A stretch of 13,846 nucleotides of DNA from a bacterium (GCA_021813175.1 JAKALJ010000005.1:1-13846), one strand, 5' to 3'; positions 5,270 through 11,622 are shown, counted from the first letter of the stretch. Notes: generated by a model not told the origin, from the sequence alone. Program-made: numbers and translations.

Positions 5270-7959
5270 CGAGCAAAAAGGCCGAGAGCCGAAAAAACAA
5301 AGAAAATAAGGAGGAACACGACGAACACCCGGAAGTCGGACGGATAATGATTCGGGGCGCCCGGACCCACAACCTGAAGAATATCAACGTGGAAATGCCT
5401 AGAAACAAGATGGTGGTGCTGACCGGAGTTTCCGGCTCCGGAAAATCTTCCCTCGCCTTTGATACCATTTTCGCCGAGGGCCAGCGCCGGTACGTGGAGT
5501 CGCTTTCTTCCTACGCCCGCCAATTTCTGAATCAGATGCCTAAGCCCGATGTTGATGAGATTTCGGGTTTGTCTCCGGCTATTTCCATAGACCAGAAATC
5601 CCGCTCCAACAATCCTCGCTCCACAGTGGCTACCATTACCGAGATCTACGACTATCTGCGGGTGATGTACGCCCGCATCGGACATCCGCATTGCCCGGTG
5701 TGCGGCGAAGAAATCAAAAAGCTTTCCAATGAAGAAATTTTTAATTTTGTCATGGAGAAAGTAAAAAATTTTGAAAAGAAAAACAAACGCAAAGTAATGG
5801 GGGTAGAATGGAACGAAACAGAAATGAGTATTTTCTCTCCGATAGTGCGCGGGCGGAAGGGAGAATACTACCAATTGCTCTATGACCTGCTCGGCAAGGG
5901 TTTTTCCGAGATTCGCCTAGACGGGCAGATGAAAAAACTGCGGGAACAAGTCGTGCTTTCCAAAAACAAAGCGCACAATATTGACGTGCTTGTGGACCGT
6001 TTTGCCTTGCATGAATTTAAAGACGACAAAGAGGCCACCCGAATGCGCCTGTCCGAAGCTATCGAACGGGCATTGCTCGAATCCGACGGACTAGTGACAA
6101 TAAAGATCGGGGATTCGCCTTCGCCCGCTGACAGCTCGAGCGGAAACGAGTTTATTATGTCCGCCAAGTTTGCCTGCAAGAACGACGGTTTTTCTTTCCC
6201 GGAAGTGGAGCCGCGGCTCTTTTCCTTCAATTCTCCTTACGGCGCTTGTCCGGTGTGCAATGGTCTTGGCACAAAATACTTTGGCGGAACCGAATTATGC
6301 GATGTTTGTCATGGAGCAAGACTGCGCCCCGAAGCGCTGAATGTATTTCTGTATGCCGGGCACGACCGCCGGAATATTTTGGACCTTTCTTCTCTCTCCA
6401 TCGCCGAAGCGGCGGAATTTTTTAAAAAGCTGAAACTTTCCGAAAAAGAACGGGAAATTTCTTTGCCCGTGGTGAAGGAAATCCAGGCCCGTTTGCAATT
6501 CATGCTGGACGTGGGTTTGGACTATCTGCAATTGTCCCGCAAAGCCAATACCCTCTCCGGCGGGGAAGCCCAACGCATCCGGCTCGCTTCCCAACTTGGC
6601 TCCCGTTTGGTAGGCGCTCTGTATGTGCTCGATGAGCCGACTATCGGCCTGCATCAGCGGGACAATGACCGGCTGATCCGGACTTTGCAGAACTTGCGTG
6701 ACCTGGGGAATACGATTCTGATCGTGGAGCATGATGAAGACACTATTTACGCTTCGGACTATATAATAGATATCGGCCCGCGAGCCGGAGTACACGGCGG
6801 AAAAGTGGTGGTTTCCGGATATCTGGACGAACTGCTCACAGCCCCCCAAAACCAGAGTGGTTCCCGAACCCTTGGGTATCTTCGCGGAGAGGAAAAAATT
6901 TCCGTTCCGGAAAAACGTCGGGTGCCCAAAGGCGTTTTGCGAATTACCGGCGGCAGAGTTTTTAATATAAAAAATATGAACGTGGAAATTCCGCTCGGAG
7001 TGATGAGCGTGATCACCGGAGTATCCGGCTCGGGCAAGAGTTCTCTGATGTATGAGATTCTGTACAAGAATCTGCAAGCCCGCCTTGAACACAGATACCG
7101 TTCAGCGCAAGTGTTCAACTGCGCTTCTTTTACCGGAGCCGAATATCTTTCCAGGGCAATTCTGATAGATCAATCTCCGATCGGCCGTACTCCGCGCTCC
7201 AACCTTGCCACCTACACCGGCTCTTTCACCCACATCCGCGATCTTTTTGCCGCTACACCGGAGGCGCGCCTGCGCGGCTGGAAAGCAAACAGATTTTCTT
7301 TCAATGTGAAACCCGCCAGTGGCGGGGGACGGTGCGAGGCCTGCGAGGGAAACGGCGAGATCGCGGTGGAAATGCATTTTTTGCCCACCGTGTATGTCAC
7401 ATGCGATGTGTGCGGCGGCAAACGTTTTGACAAAGAGACGCTCACCGTAAAATACAAGAAGAAAAATATTCACGAAGTATTGAAAATGACAGTGGAAGAA
7501 GGACTTCAATTTTTTGGAGATATTCCCGCCATCGCGGACAGACTGGAAACGCTTGTGCATGTAGGGCTCGGATATCTAGAGCTCGGCCAGCCAGCCACCA
7601 CTCTCTCCGGCGGAGAAGCCCAGAGAGTGAAGATTTCGAGCGAACTGTACCGCGGTCTCTCTGCCGGCTGGCGGATGGAAAAAACCATTTATTTGCTTGA
7701 CGAACCGACTGTGGGCTTGCATTACGACGACGTGGCCAAGCTTCTGGAAGTGCTTGGCCGGCTGGTATCGCATGGCAATACGGTGATATTGATAGAACAT
7801 AATTTGGATATAATAAAGAGCGCGGACTATGTCATTGATATAGGACCTGACGGAGGAGCAGCCGGAGGGAAAATCGTGGCTAGGGGCACGCCGGAGGAAG
7901 TGGCGAATAATCCGAAGAGCTATACCGGCCAGTATCTGAAAAAAGTTTTGAAAAAATGA
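5266..7959 (+). CDS. uvrA: UvrABC excinuclease subunit A
   Basis: UvrA is the dimeric ABC-type ATPase that scans DNA for lesions and loads UvrB. Two ABC modules are visible: Walker A GVSGSGKSS (54-62), first signature LSGGEAQRIRLAS and Walker B LYVLDEPTIGLHQRD, then second Walker A GVSGSGKSSLMYE, LSGGEAQRVKISSEL and IYLLDEPTVGLHYDD. The second-module zinc finger is complete (CEAC...CDVC). In the first, FACKNDGF (C304, D307) has Asp where the usual C-x2-C has Cys, while C328/C331 are normal; a further CDVC (345-348) follows after a much shortened insertion region. At 897 residues it is shorter than E. coli UvrA (940). A PASG insertion before GGRCEAC (7312-7326) coincides with a 15-bp mini-palindrome. 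The start overlaps the uvrB stop by ATGA, implying translational coupling. Confidence 0.98.
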   Translation: MTSKKAESRKNKENKEEHDEHPEVGRIMIRGARTHNLKNINVEMPRNKMVVLTGVSGSGKSSLAFDTIFAEGQRRYVESLSSYARQFLNQMPKPDVDEISGLSPAISIDQKSRSNNPRSTVATITEIYDYLRVMYARIGHPHCPVCGEEIKKLSNEEIFNFVMEKVKNFEKKNKRKVMGVEWNETEMSIFSPIVRGRKGEYYQLLYDLLGKGFSEIRLDGQMKKLREQVVLSKNKAHNIDVLVDRFALHEFKDDKEATRMRLSEAIERALLESDGLVTIKIGDSPSPADSSSGNEFIMSAKFACKNDGFSFPEVEPRLFSFNSPYGACPVCNGLGTKYFGGTELCDVCHGARLRPEALNVFLYAGHDRRNILDLSSLSIAEAAEFFKKLKLSEKEREISLPVVKEIQARLQFMLDVGLDYLQLSRKANTLSGGEAQRIRLASQLGSRLVGALYVLDEPTIGLHQRDNDRLIRTLQNLRDLGNTILIVEHDEDTIYASDYIIDIGPRAGVHGGKVVVSGYLDELLTAPQNQSGSRTLGYLRGEEKISVPEKRRVPKGVLRITGGRVFNIKNMNVEIPLGVMSVITGVSGSGKSSLMYEILYKNLQARLEHRYRSAQVFNCASFTGAEYLSRAILIDQSPIGRTPRSNLATYTGSFTHIRDLFAATPEARLRGWKANRFSFNVKPASGGGRCEACEGNGEIAVEMHFLPTVYVTCDVCGGKRFDKETLTVKYKKKNIHEVLKMTVEEGLQFFGDIPAIADRLETLVHVGLGYLELGQPATTLSGGEAQRVKISSELYRGLSAGWRMEKTIYLLDEPTVGLHYDDVAKLLEVLGRLVSHGNTVILIEHNLDIIKSADYVIDIGPDGGAAGGKIVARGTPEEVANNPKSYTGQYLKKVLKK
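7312..7326. repeat. Mini-palindrome in the second zinc-finger region of uvrA
   Basis: CCCGCCA-G-TGGCGGG, two 7-base arms around one base. It encodes the extra PASG in FNVKPASGGGRCEAC, where the family normally reads FNVKGGRCEAC. It therefore looks like a 12-nt in-frame insertion next to a zinc ligand. Confidence 0.55.
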
Positions 7960-7962
7960 TCC

Positions 7963-8033
7963 GGCCCTGCGCAGATGCGTGCTCTACGCTACCTGCACAG
8001 CGACTCCGCTCCGGGCATTATCTGCTTCGGGCC
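7963..8033. repeat. Degenerate inverted repeat F between uvrA and uvrC
   Basis: GGCCC-TGC-GCAGAT (7963-7976) pairs with ATCTGC-TTC-GGGCC (8020-8033), 11 of 14 positions, around a 43-nt GC-rich interior. It occupies nearly all of the 82-nt uvrA-uvrC gap. The right arm contains ATTATCTGCTT (8017-8027), which recurs 30 nt downstream at 8047-8057 over the first codons of uvrC. It could be a decayed copy of the palindromic elements; no core similarity is evident. Confidence 0.4.
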
Positions 8034-8041
8034 AAATATTT

Positions 8042-9376
8042 ATGAAATTATCTGCTTTTAAAAAATACAAATTGCCCGATAAGTCCGGGGTGTATTTCTT
8101 TTTGAAAGGAAAGGAAATTTTGTATATAGGAAAAGCAACCTCCCTGCGCGATCGGGTAAAAAGCTATTTCTCTCAAAATCTCCTGGAAACCCGCGGACCG
8201 CTTCTGGTGGAAATGCTGGAAAAAGCAAACAAGATAGATTGGCGAGCGACGGACAGCGTGCTGGAGGCGCTGATTTTGGAGGCGAAACTGATCAAAAAGC
8301 ATCTGCCAAAATATAACACTGATGGCAAATCGGACAAAAGCTGGAATTATGTCTGTCTTACCAAAGACGCACTGCCGCAAGTAATTCTGAAAAGGGAACA
8401 CCAGCTTGAATTTAAGGAGACCCAAGATTACAGGGCAAGCTACGGGCCTTTCACCAATGGCGGACAGCTGAGAGAAGCGCTTAACATTATTCGAAAAATT
8501 TTTCCATATCTGGATCAGAGCTCGGGCAAAAAGCAGAACTATGAATTCTATAAACAGCTCGGCTTGGCCCCGGACATAGCTCGGAGGAAAGCCTATCTTC
8601 AAAATATAAAAAATATAAAACTGCTTTTTGAAGGGAAGAAAAAAATAATTCTGAAAGACCTGGAAAAAAAAATGAAAGAAGCGGCCAGAGGGAGCGAATT
8701 CGAGCTGGCCGGAGAATTCAAGCGCCAGCTTTTCGCCCTGAAGCATATAAACGACATTGCGCTTTTAAAAAATGAAGAAACGGCTTTGCGAAGATATGCT
8801 TTCCCTCAGGTCCTTTTGAAATCTGCCACCCGGCAGATTTCAACCCCTCGCCCAAAGTTTGCTCCTTCGGAGCTGGAAGCTCGGCCAGACCATTCGGGAA
8901 AGCATATCTTCGCTTCGCCTTTCCGTATTGAGGCATATGACATCGCGCATCTGGGCGGAAAGAACATGGTCGGAGTGATGACTGTGGTAGAGTCTTCTCC
9001 CAGTGGAGGGCAGGCGACAAAAAGCCAGTATCGCAAATTCAAGATACGCACAAAAGAAAATGCGGACGATACTGGAGCGCTGGGAGAAGTGATTAGCCGG
9101 CGTTTGGCGCATAGGGAGTGGCGGTACCCTGGCCTGATCGTGGTGGACGGAAGCACGGCGCAGATAAATGCGGCCAAGAAAGCGCTGAGGAAAACCGCCA
9201 TGGACATACCAGTAGTTTCAGTGGTGAAAGACGAACGACATAGACCGAAAGGTATCAAGGGGGACAAGACCATGGCCAGAAAATACGAAGCGGAAATTTT
9301 GCTTGCCAACAGCGAAGCGCACCGCACAGCCCTCGCCTATCACAAAAATCTCCGCGGACGGAATTTTTTGAAATAG
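8042..9376 (+). CDS. uvrC: UvrABC excinuclease subunit C, lacking the HhH domain and with a palindromic insertion
   Basis: UvrC makes the 3' and 5' cuts around a UvrB-bound lesion. The N-terminal GIY-YIG nuclease is clear (GVYFFLKGKEILYIGKATSLRDR, residues 16-38, catalytic Glu candidate E80 in ALILEAKLIK). A UVR-like segment is DLEKKMKEAARGSEFELAGE. The RNase H-like nuclease follows with D300 (EAYDIAH), D369 (VVDGS), D397 (VKDERH) and H427 (SEAHRTALAYHK), matching the known D-D-D-H set. At 444 residues it ends just after this domain, with no C-terminal helix-hairpin-helix pair (E. coli UvrC is 610). About 40 residues (255-294) come from element D; removal joins YAF directly to RIEAYD. ATG 8042 was chosen over an upstream in-frame ATG (7979) because MKLSAFKKYKLPDKSGVY is the family-like N-terminus and the extension lies in repeat F. 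Confidence 0.95.
   Translation: MKLSAFKKYKLPDKSGVYFFLKGKEILYIGKATSLRDRVKSYFSQNLLETRGPLLVEMLEKANKIDWRATDSVLEALILEAKLIKKHLPKYNTDGKSDKSWNYVCLTKDALPQVILKREHQLEFKETQDYRASYGPFTNGGQLREALNIIRKIFPYLDQSSGKKQNYEFYKQLGLAPDIARRKAYLQNIKNIKLLFEGKKKIILKDLEKKMKEAARGSEFELAGEFKRQLFALKHINDIALLKNEETALRRYAFPQVLLKSATRQISTPRPKFAPSELEARPDHSGKHIFASPFRIEAYDIAHLGGKNMVGVMTVVESSPSGGQATKSQYRKFKIRTKENADDTGALGEVISRRLAHREWRYPGLIVVDGSTAQINAAKKALRKTAMDIPVVSVVKDERHRPKGIKGDKTMARKYEAEILLANSEAHRTALAYHKNLRGRNFLK
8788..8913. repeat. Palindromic element D (in frame within uvrC), with nested palindrome
   Basis: The arms GCGAAGATATGCTTTCCC (8788-8805) and its exact complement (8896-8913) form an 18-bp perfect stem, with three more pairs (GGC/GCC) after a 3-base mismatch. 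Inside is the GGTC...GACC core (8809-8891). Bases 8846-8893 match 47 of 48 bases of element A. The left part of the core is replaced by a second palindrome, TTGAAATCTGCC and its complement around ACCC (8816-8843). CTTTCC flanks the extra coding sequence 120 nt apart (8799 and 8919). The frame is different from that used by element C in uvrB. Confidence 0.9.
8816..8843. repeat. Nested 12-bp palindrome inside element D
   Basis: TTGAAATCTGCC, loop ACCC, then the exact complement: a perfect 12-bp stem. It sits where element A has only CGGTTCT, so it was probably inserted into, or substituted for, part of an older element. It encodes LLKSATRQIS in UvrC. Confidence 0.75.
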
Positions 9377-9408
9377 TGTTAAACGTTACCCCATTCCTCG
9401 CAGGAACT

Positions 9409-9437
9409 TTGATTTTATTCAGTAAAGAAGTCATAAT
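9409..9437 (+). promoter_or_regulatory. Likely promoter of the SpoU/TrmH methyltransferase gene
   Basis: TTGATT (9409-9414, 4/6 to TTGACA), a 17-nt spacer, then CATAAT (9432-9437, 5/6 to TATAAT). The predicted start is near 9444, giving a leader of about 9 nt. The -10 lies inside the hairpin at 9427-9450. Confidence 0.5.
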
Positions 9438-9450
9438 ATTTTATGACTTC
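9427..9450. repeat. Perfect 10-bp hairpin just upstream of the methyltransferase start
   Basis: GAAGTCATAA-TATT-TTATGACTTC, 10 bp perfect with a 4-nt loop, ending 2 nt before the ATG at 9453. It covers the predicted -10 and most of the leader. It has no following T-tract, so it is not a terminator for uvrC on the plus strand. It could be a protein-binding operator or another small palindromic insertion. Confidence 0.6.
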
Positions 9451-9452
9451 CG

Positions 9453-9920
9453 ATGAAAAAATATAACATAGTGATTCTTTACAATATCCGCAGTTCGGAG
9501 AATGTCGGGGCGATGTTTCGCACGGCGGACGCGGCCGGGGTGGAAAAAATATACTTGATCGGTTACACTCCCACTCCGGTGGATAGGTTCGGCCGGCCGA
9601 ATCCGAAAATCGCCAAAGCGGCTCTCGGCGCGGAAAAATTCGTGCCATGGGAACACCGAAAGACGATTGCGCCACTTCTGTCAAAGTTGAAAAAAGAAGG
9701 ATGCCATATTGTCGGGGTAGAGCAGGCGCCGGACTCTGTTAATTACAAAAAACTGAAATTAAAAAACAAAAACGTTTTTATTATGGGAGCCGAAGTTACC
9801 GGCATTCCGAAAAGCGTCTTACAAAAATGCGACATCATAGCGGAAATCCCGATGCGCGGCAAGAAAGAATCTTTGAATGTTTCCGTGGCGCTAGGCGTAA
9901 TATTGTTCAATTACTTCTGA
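9453..9920 (+). CDS. SpoU/TrmH-family RNA 2'-O-methyltransferase
   Basis: The 155-residue protein is a single SPOUT (knotted) domain with no N-terminal RNA-binding extension, the size of TrmL-like enzymes. Motif 1 is NIRSSENVGAMFRTAD (11-26) with N17 and the catalytic Arg R23. Motif 2 is VFIMGAEVTGIPKSVL (108-123) with E113. Motif 3 is EIPMRGKKESLNVSVALGVIL (131-151) with S140 and N142. These form the S-adenosylmethionine-binding trefoil knot and methylate a ribose 2'-OH; whether the target is tRNA or rRNA cannot be read from sequence. The gene is 76 nt after uvrC with its own likely promoter. Its last 10 nt overlap the 3' end of mutM, which converges on it. No Shine-Dalgarno is visible. Confidence 0.9.
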   Translation: MKKYNIVILYNIRSSENVGAMFRTADAAGVEKIYLIGYTPTPVDRFGRPNPKIAKAALGAEKFVPWEHRKTIAPLLSKLKKEGCHIVGVEQAPDSVNYKKLKLKNKNVFIMGAEVTGIPKSVLQKCDIIAEIPMRGKKESLNVSVALGVILFNYF

Positions 9921-10822
9921 TGCGCCGGGCAATAGTGGGCGCTGCGGCCGCCCATCACTTTTCGGACGATTTTGCCGTGGCAGTTGGGCTTGCGGCACTT
10001 TTTTCCGGTACGGCGATAGGCTTGGTGCTCGGACTGGAATTTTCCAGGCAGGCCATAAATGTTGCGATAATCGGACATGGAATCTCCGCCGAAATTGATG
10101 CCTTTTTGCAGGGTTTCCTTCATGGCTTTGAACATAAGCTTTAGCTCCGGTTCTCTTATGGCTGAAACTTTCCGCTCCGGGCGCACTCCGGCCCGCCACA
10201 GAATCTCGTCCGAATAAATGTTCCCGATGCCAGCGATGACTGTTTGATCCAAGAGCACTGTCTTTATTTTTCCGTTCAGTTTTTTAGCCAGTCTCTCTTT
10301 GAAATTTTCAAAGCCGAAACTTTTTTCCAGCGGCTCCGGGCCGATGCCGGAGAGATGCTTGCTGTCGTGGGCTGTTTTGGAATCAAGCAAGGTGATCTTG
10401 CCGAATTTGCGCATATCTGAGAGGGCCAGTTCTTTTCCGTTGGACAAGGTAAAAACCACACGCAAGAATCTATTGAACGGATCGGAGAGCGGCCCCTTTT
10501 GGTCTTTCGGCATCCACCTGTTTTCTTTTTTTGAGAATATGTATTTTCCGTAAAGCAAGTGCCCGGTCATCTTCAGATGCACCAGCATAGTTCTTCCGCC
10601 GGAAAGATTTATCAATATATTCTTCGCCCGGCGTTCCGCGGAAAGAATCTTTCTGCCGATGATTTCCTTTTTGAATTTGGCGAAATATCTAGGATTGGAG
10701 ATAGTATCGTGTTTCCGCTTGTCCTTGGTGGCCAGGTCGGTCCAGACGCCGCGGATGAAAAGACCCGCAATTTCTTTTTGCAGTCCGCGTTTAGTAGTTT
10801 CTACTTCCGGCAGTTCCGGCAT
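9911..10822 (-). CDS. mutM: Formamidopyrimidine-DNA glycosylase (MutM/Fpg)
   Basis: MutM removes 8-oxoguanine and formamidopyrimidines and cuts the abasic site. After Met removal the N-terminus is PELPEVETT: P2 is the Schiff-base nucleophile and E3 the general acid, which fixes the start at ATG 10822 rather than the in-frame GTG four codons upstream (10834). K67 (ERRAKNIL) is the conserved substrate-contacting lysine. The H2TH segment is LLDQTVIAGIGNIYSDEILWRAGVRPER. The C-terminal zinc finger is C276-x4-C281...C298-x2-H301 (YCPAHQ), so the last ligand is His and the first spacing is 4 instead of the usual C-x2-C pairs. Its 303 residues exceed the usual ~270. It follows ruvA after one nucleotide (TAA-T-ATG), with GGGTGG about 10 nt upstream as the only Shine-Dalgarno-like sequence. 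Confidence 0.96.
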   Translation of the reverse strand: MPELPEVETTKRGLQKEIAGLFIRGVWTDLATKDKRKHDTISNPRYFAKFKKEIIGRKILSAERRAKNILINLSGGRTMLVHLKMTGHLLYGKYIFSKKENRWMPKDQKGPLSDPFNRFLRVVFTLSNGKELALSDMRKFGKITLLDSKTAHDSKHLSGIGPEPLEKSFGFENFKERLAKKLNGKIKTVLLDQTVIAGIGNIYSDEILWRAGVRPERKVSAIREPELKLMFKAMKETLQKGINFGGDSMSDYRNIYGLPGKFQSEHQAYRRTGKKCRKPNCHGKIVRKVMGGRSAHYCPAHQK

Positions 10823-10823
10823 A

Positions 10824-11381
10824 TTATTTTCCACCCAAAATCTTTAGGGCTTCCTTGATTTTTCCGTTAGCGCTTCCTGTGGCGGAAACTTTTTTCAGGG
10901 CTTCCCGCGCTTCGGTTTCTCTGTAGCCGAGAGAGCGCAAAGCCTCCAAGACATCCAGCTCCTCGCGCAAGGGAGTTCCGCCGCTCACAGTCTCCAGCTT
11001 GTCCCGGAGCTCAAGCACGATTTTTTCGGCAGTTTTTTCCCCGATGCCGGAAACCCTGGTGAGGTAGGCAGTGTCTCCGGTACTCACGGCTCTTCTTAAA
11101 TTTTCCACTGTGGCGATACTCAGGATTCCAAGCGCGCTTTTCGGCCCGATGCCGGGCACGTTCATAAGCATTTCAAAAAATTCCAGCTCTGGCCGGTCTA
11201 TGAATCCGTAAAGCTCCAGAGCGTCCTCCCGCACATGGGTATGTATCCAGAGCGATGTTTCCTTGCCTAGCTTGGAAAGAGTGTCTGGAGATAAGCTTAT
11301 CTTGTATCCCACTCCCCCCGCCTCTACTATGGCGTATTTGTCCGTCTTCAGTTTTAATGTTCCGTTTATACTGCCAATCAT
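10824..11381 (-). CDS. ruvA: Holliday junction branch-migration protein RuvA
   Basis: RuvA binds four-way junctions as a tetramer and recruits the RuvB motor. The 185 residues show domain I, an OB fold (MIGSINGTLKLKTDKYAIVE to ELYGFIDRPELEFFEML). Domain II has two helix-hairpin-helix motifs (VPGIGPKSALGIL 75-87 and VSGIGEKTAEKIV 110-122). A short linker (LETVSGGTPLREE) leads to domain III, the RuvB-binding three-helix end (LDVLEALRSLGYRETEAREALKKV). A GC-rich mini-palindrome (10874-10887) encodes SATG (166-169) in domain III. ruvB and ruvC are not in the window. The gene is cotranscribed with mutM and is divergent from rpsT, separated from it by element E. Confidence 0.96.
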   Translation of the reverse strand: MIGSINGTLKLKTDKYAIVEAGGVGYKISLSPDTLSKLGKETSLWIHTHVREDALELYGFIDRPELEFFEMLMNVPGIGPKSALGILSIATVENLRRAVSTGDTAYLTRVSGIGEKTAEKIVLELRDKLETVSGGTPLREELDVLEALRSLGYRETEAREALKKVSATGSANGKIKEALKILGGK

Positions 11382-11387
11382 AGTAAT

Positions 11388-11396
11388 ATTTTATCA
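11388..11396 (-). promoter_or_regulatory. Extended -10 of ruvA-mutM, predicting a leaderless mRNA
   Basis: The minus strand reads TGA-TAAAAT (5/6 to TATAAT), then ATTACT and the ATG at 11381. Six nt between hexamer and ATG put the expected transcription start on the A of the start codon. No good -35 is seen; the expected position falls at the outer end of element E. No Shine-Dalgarno. Confidence 0.55.
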
Positions 11397-11406
11397 TATT
11401 ATCGTG

Positions 11407-11586
11407 CAATTTTGGTTCCGAACCGTGCATAGTGTCTGCTCAGCGCACGTTCCGGCCTGCTGGCCGGCCGCTATGCTCGTCGCTCGAAGAAAATTATGGT
11501 CGGTCCGCCGGCTGGCGGAACCTCCCTAATTTTCTAAGCTCCTGCGCAATGCTTCGCGAACACTATGCACGGCTCGGAACCAATTG
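11407..11586. repeat. Palindromic element E between ruvA and rpsT
   Basis: The outer arms CAATT/AATTG plus GGTTCCGA and CCGTGCATAGTGT (11407-11435 against 11560-11586) pair at 26 of 27 positions apart from a 2-nt bulge. A weaker inner stem continues (AGAAAATTA, then TCCGCC) to an apex hairpin TCCGCC-GGCT-GGCGGA (11504-11519). The left side contains an extra nested palindrome CCGGCC-TGCT-GGCCGG (11452-11467). The 180-bp element fills almost all of the space between the two divergent genes. It shares the apex motif with 2139-2154 and 4020-4037, but not the GGTC...GACC core of elements A, C and D. Confidence 0.85.
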
Positions 11587-11587
11587 T

Positions 11588-11616
11588 TTGCAAATCCAAG
11601 TTCTTTCTGCTAGATT
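11588..11616 (+). promoter_or_regulatory. rpsT promoter, extended -10, predicting a leaderless mRNA
   Basis: TTGCAA (11588-11593, 4/6 to TTGACA), a 17-nt spacer ending in TGC, then TAGATT (11611-11616, 4/6), then ATACCC and ATG 11623. The geometry (TGN, hexamer, 6 nt, ATG) is the same as for ruvA. No purine-rich Shine-Dalgarno precedes the ATG. Confidence 0.55.
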
Positions 11617-11622
11617 ATACCC

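Noticed and set aside
4939..5874. 311-codon minus-strand frame across the uvrB-uvrA junction
   Set aside because: It is antisense to two unmistakable genes and has no recognisable motifs; a long shadow frame.
6117..6150. Possible small insertion SPSPADSSSG in UvrA with a CCGCT/AGCGG stem
   Set aside because: The region is naturally variable in UvrA and the stem is short with a long loop; not enough to call a repeat.
6295..7092. 265-codon minus-strand frame inside uvrA
   Set aside because: Antisense to conserved UvrA motifs, with no family resemblance.
7979..8041. 21-codon N-terminal extension of uvrC to ATG 7979
   Set aside because: It lies in the degenerate inverted repeat F and bears no resemblance to UvrC; MKLSAFKKYKLPDKSGVY is the normal start region.
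2820..8913. CRISPR array or conventional insertion sequence
   Set aside because: The repeats are irregularly spaced by kilobases, have no spacers, encode no transposase and show no clear target-site duplication.
9588..9601. 14-bp perfect palindrome TTCGGCCGGCCGAA in the methyltransferase gene
   Set aside because: It encodes FGRPN within a family-typical stretch (DRFGR...KIAKAALGAE), so it is more likely chance codon use than an insertion.
10823..10834. GTG start for mutM four codons upstream
   Set aside because: MutM needs Pro as residue 2 for catalysis, so only ATG 10822 gives an active enzyme.
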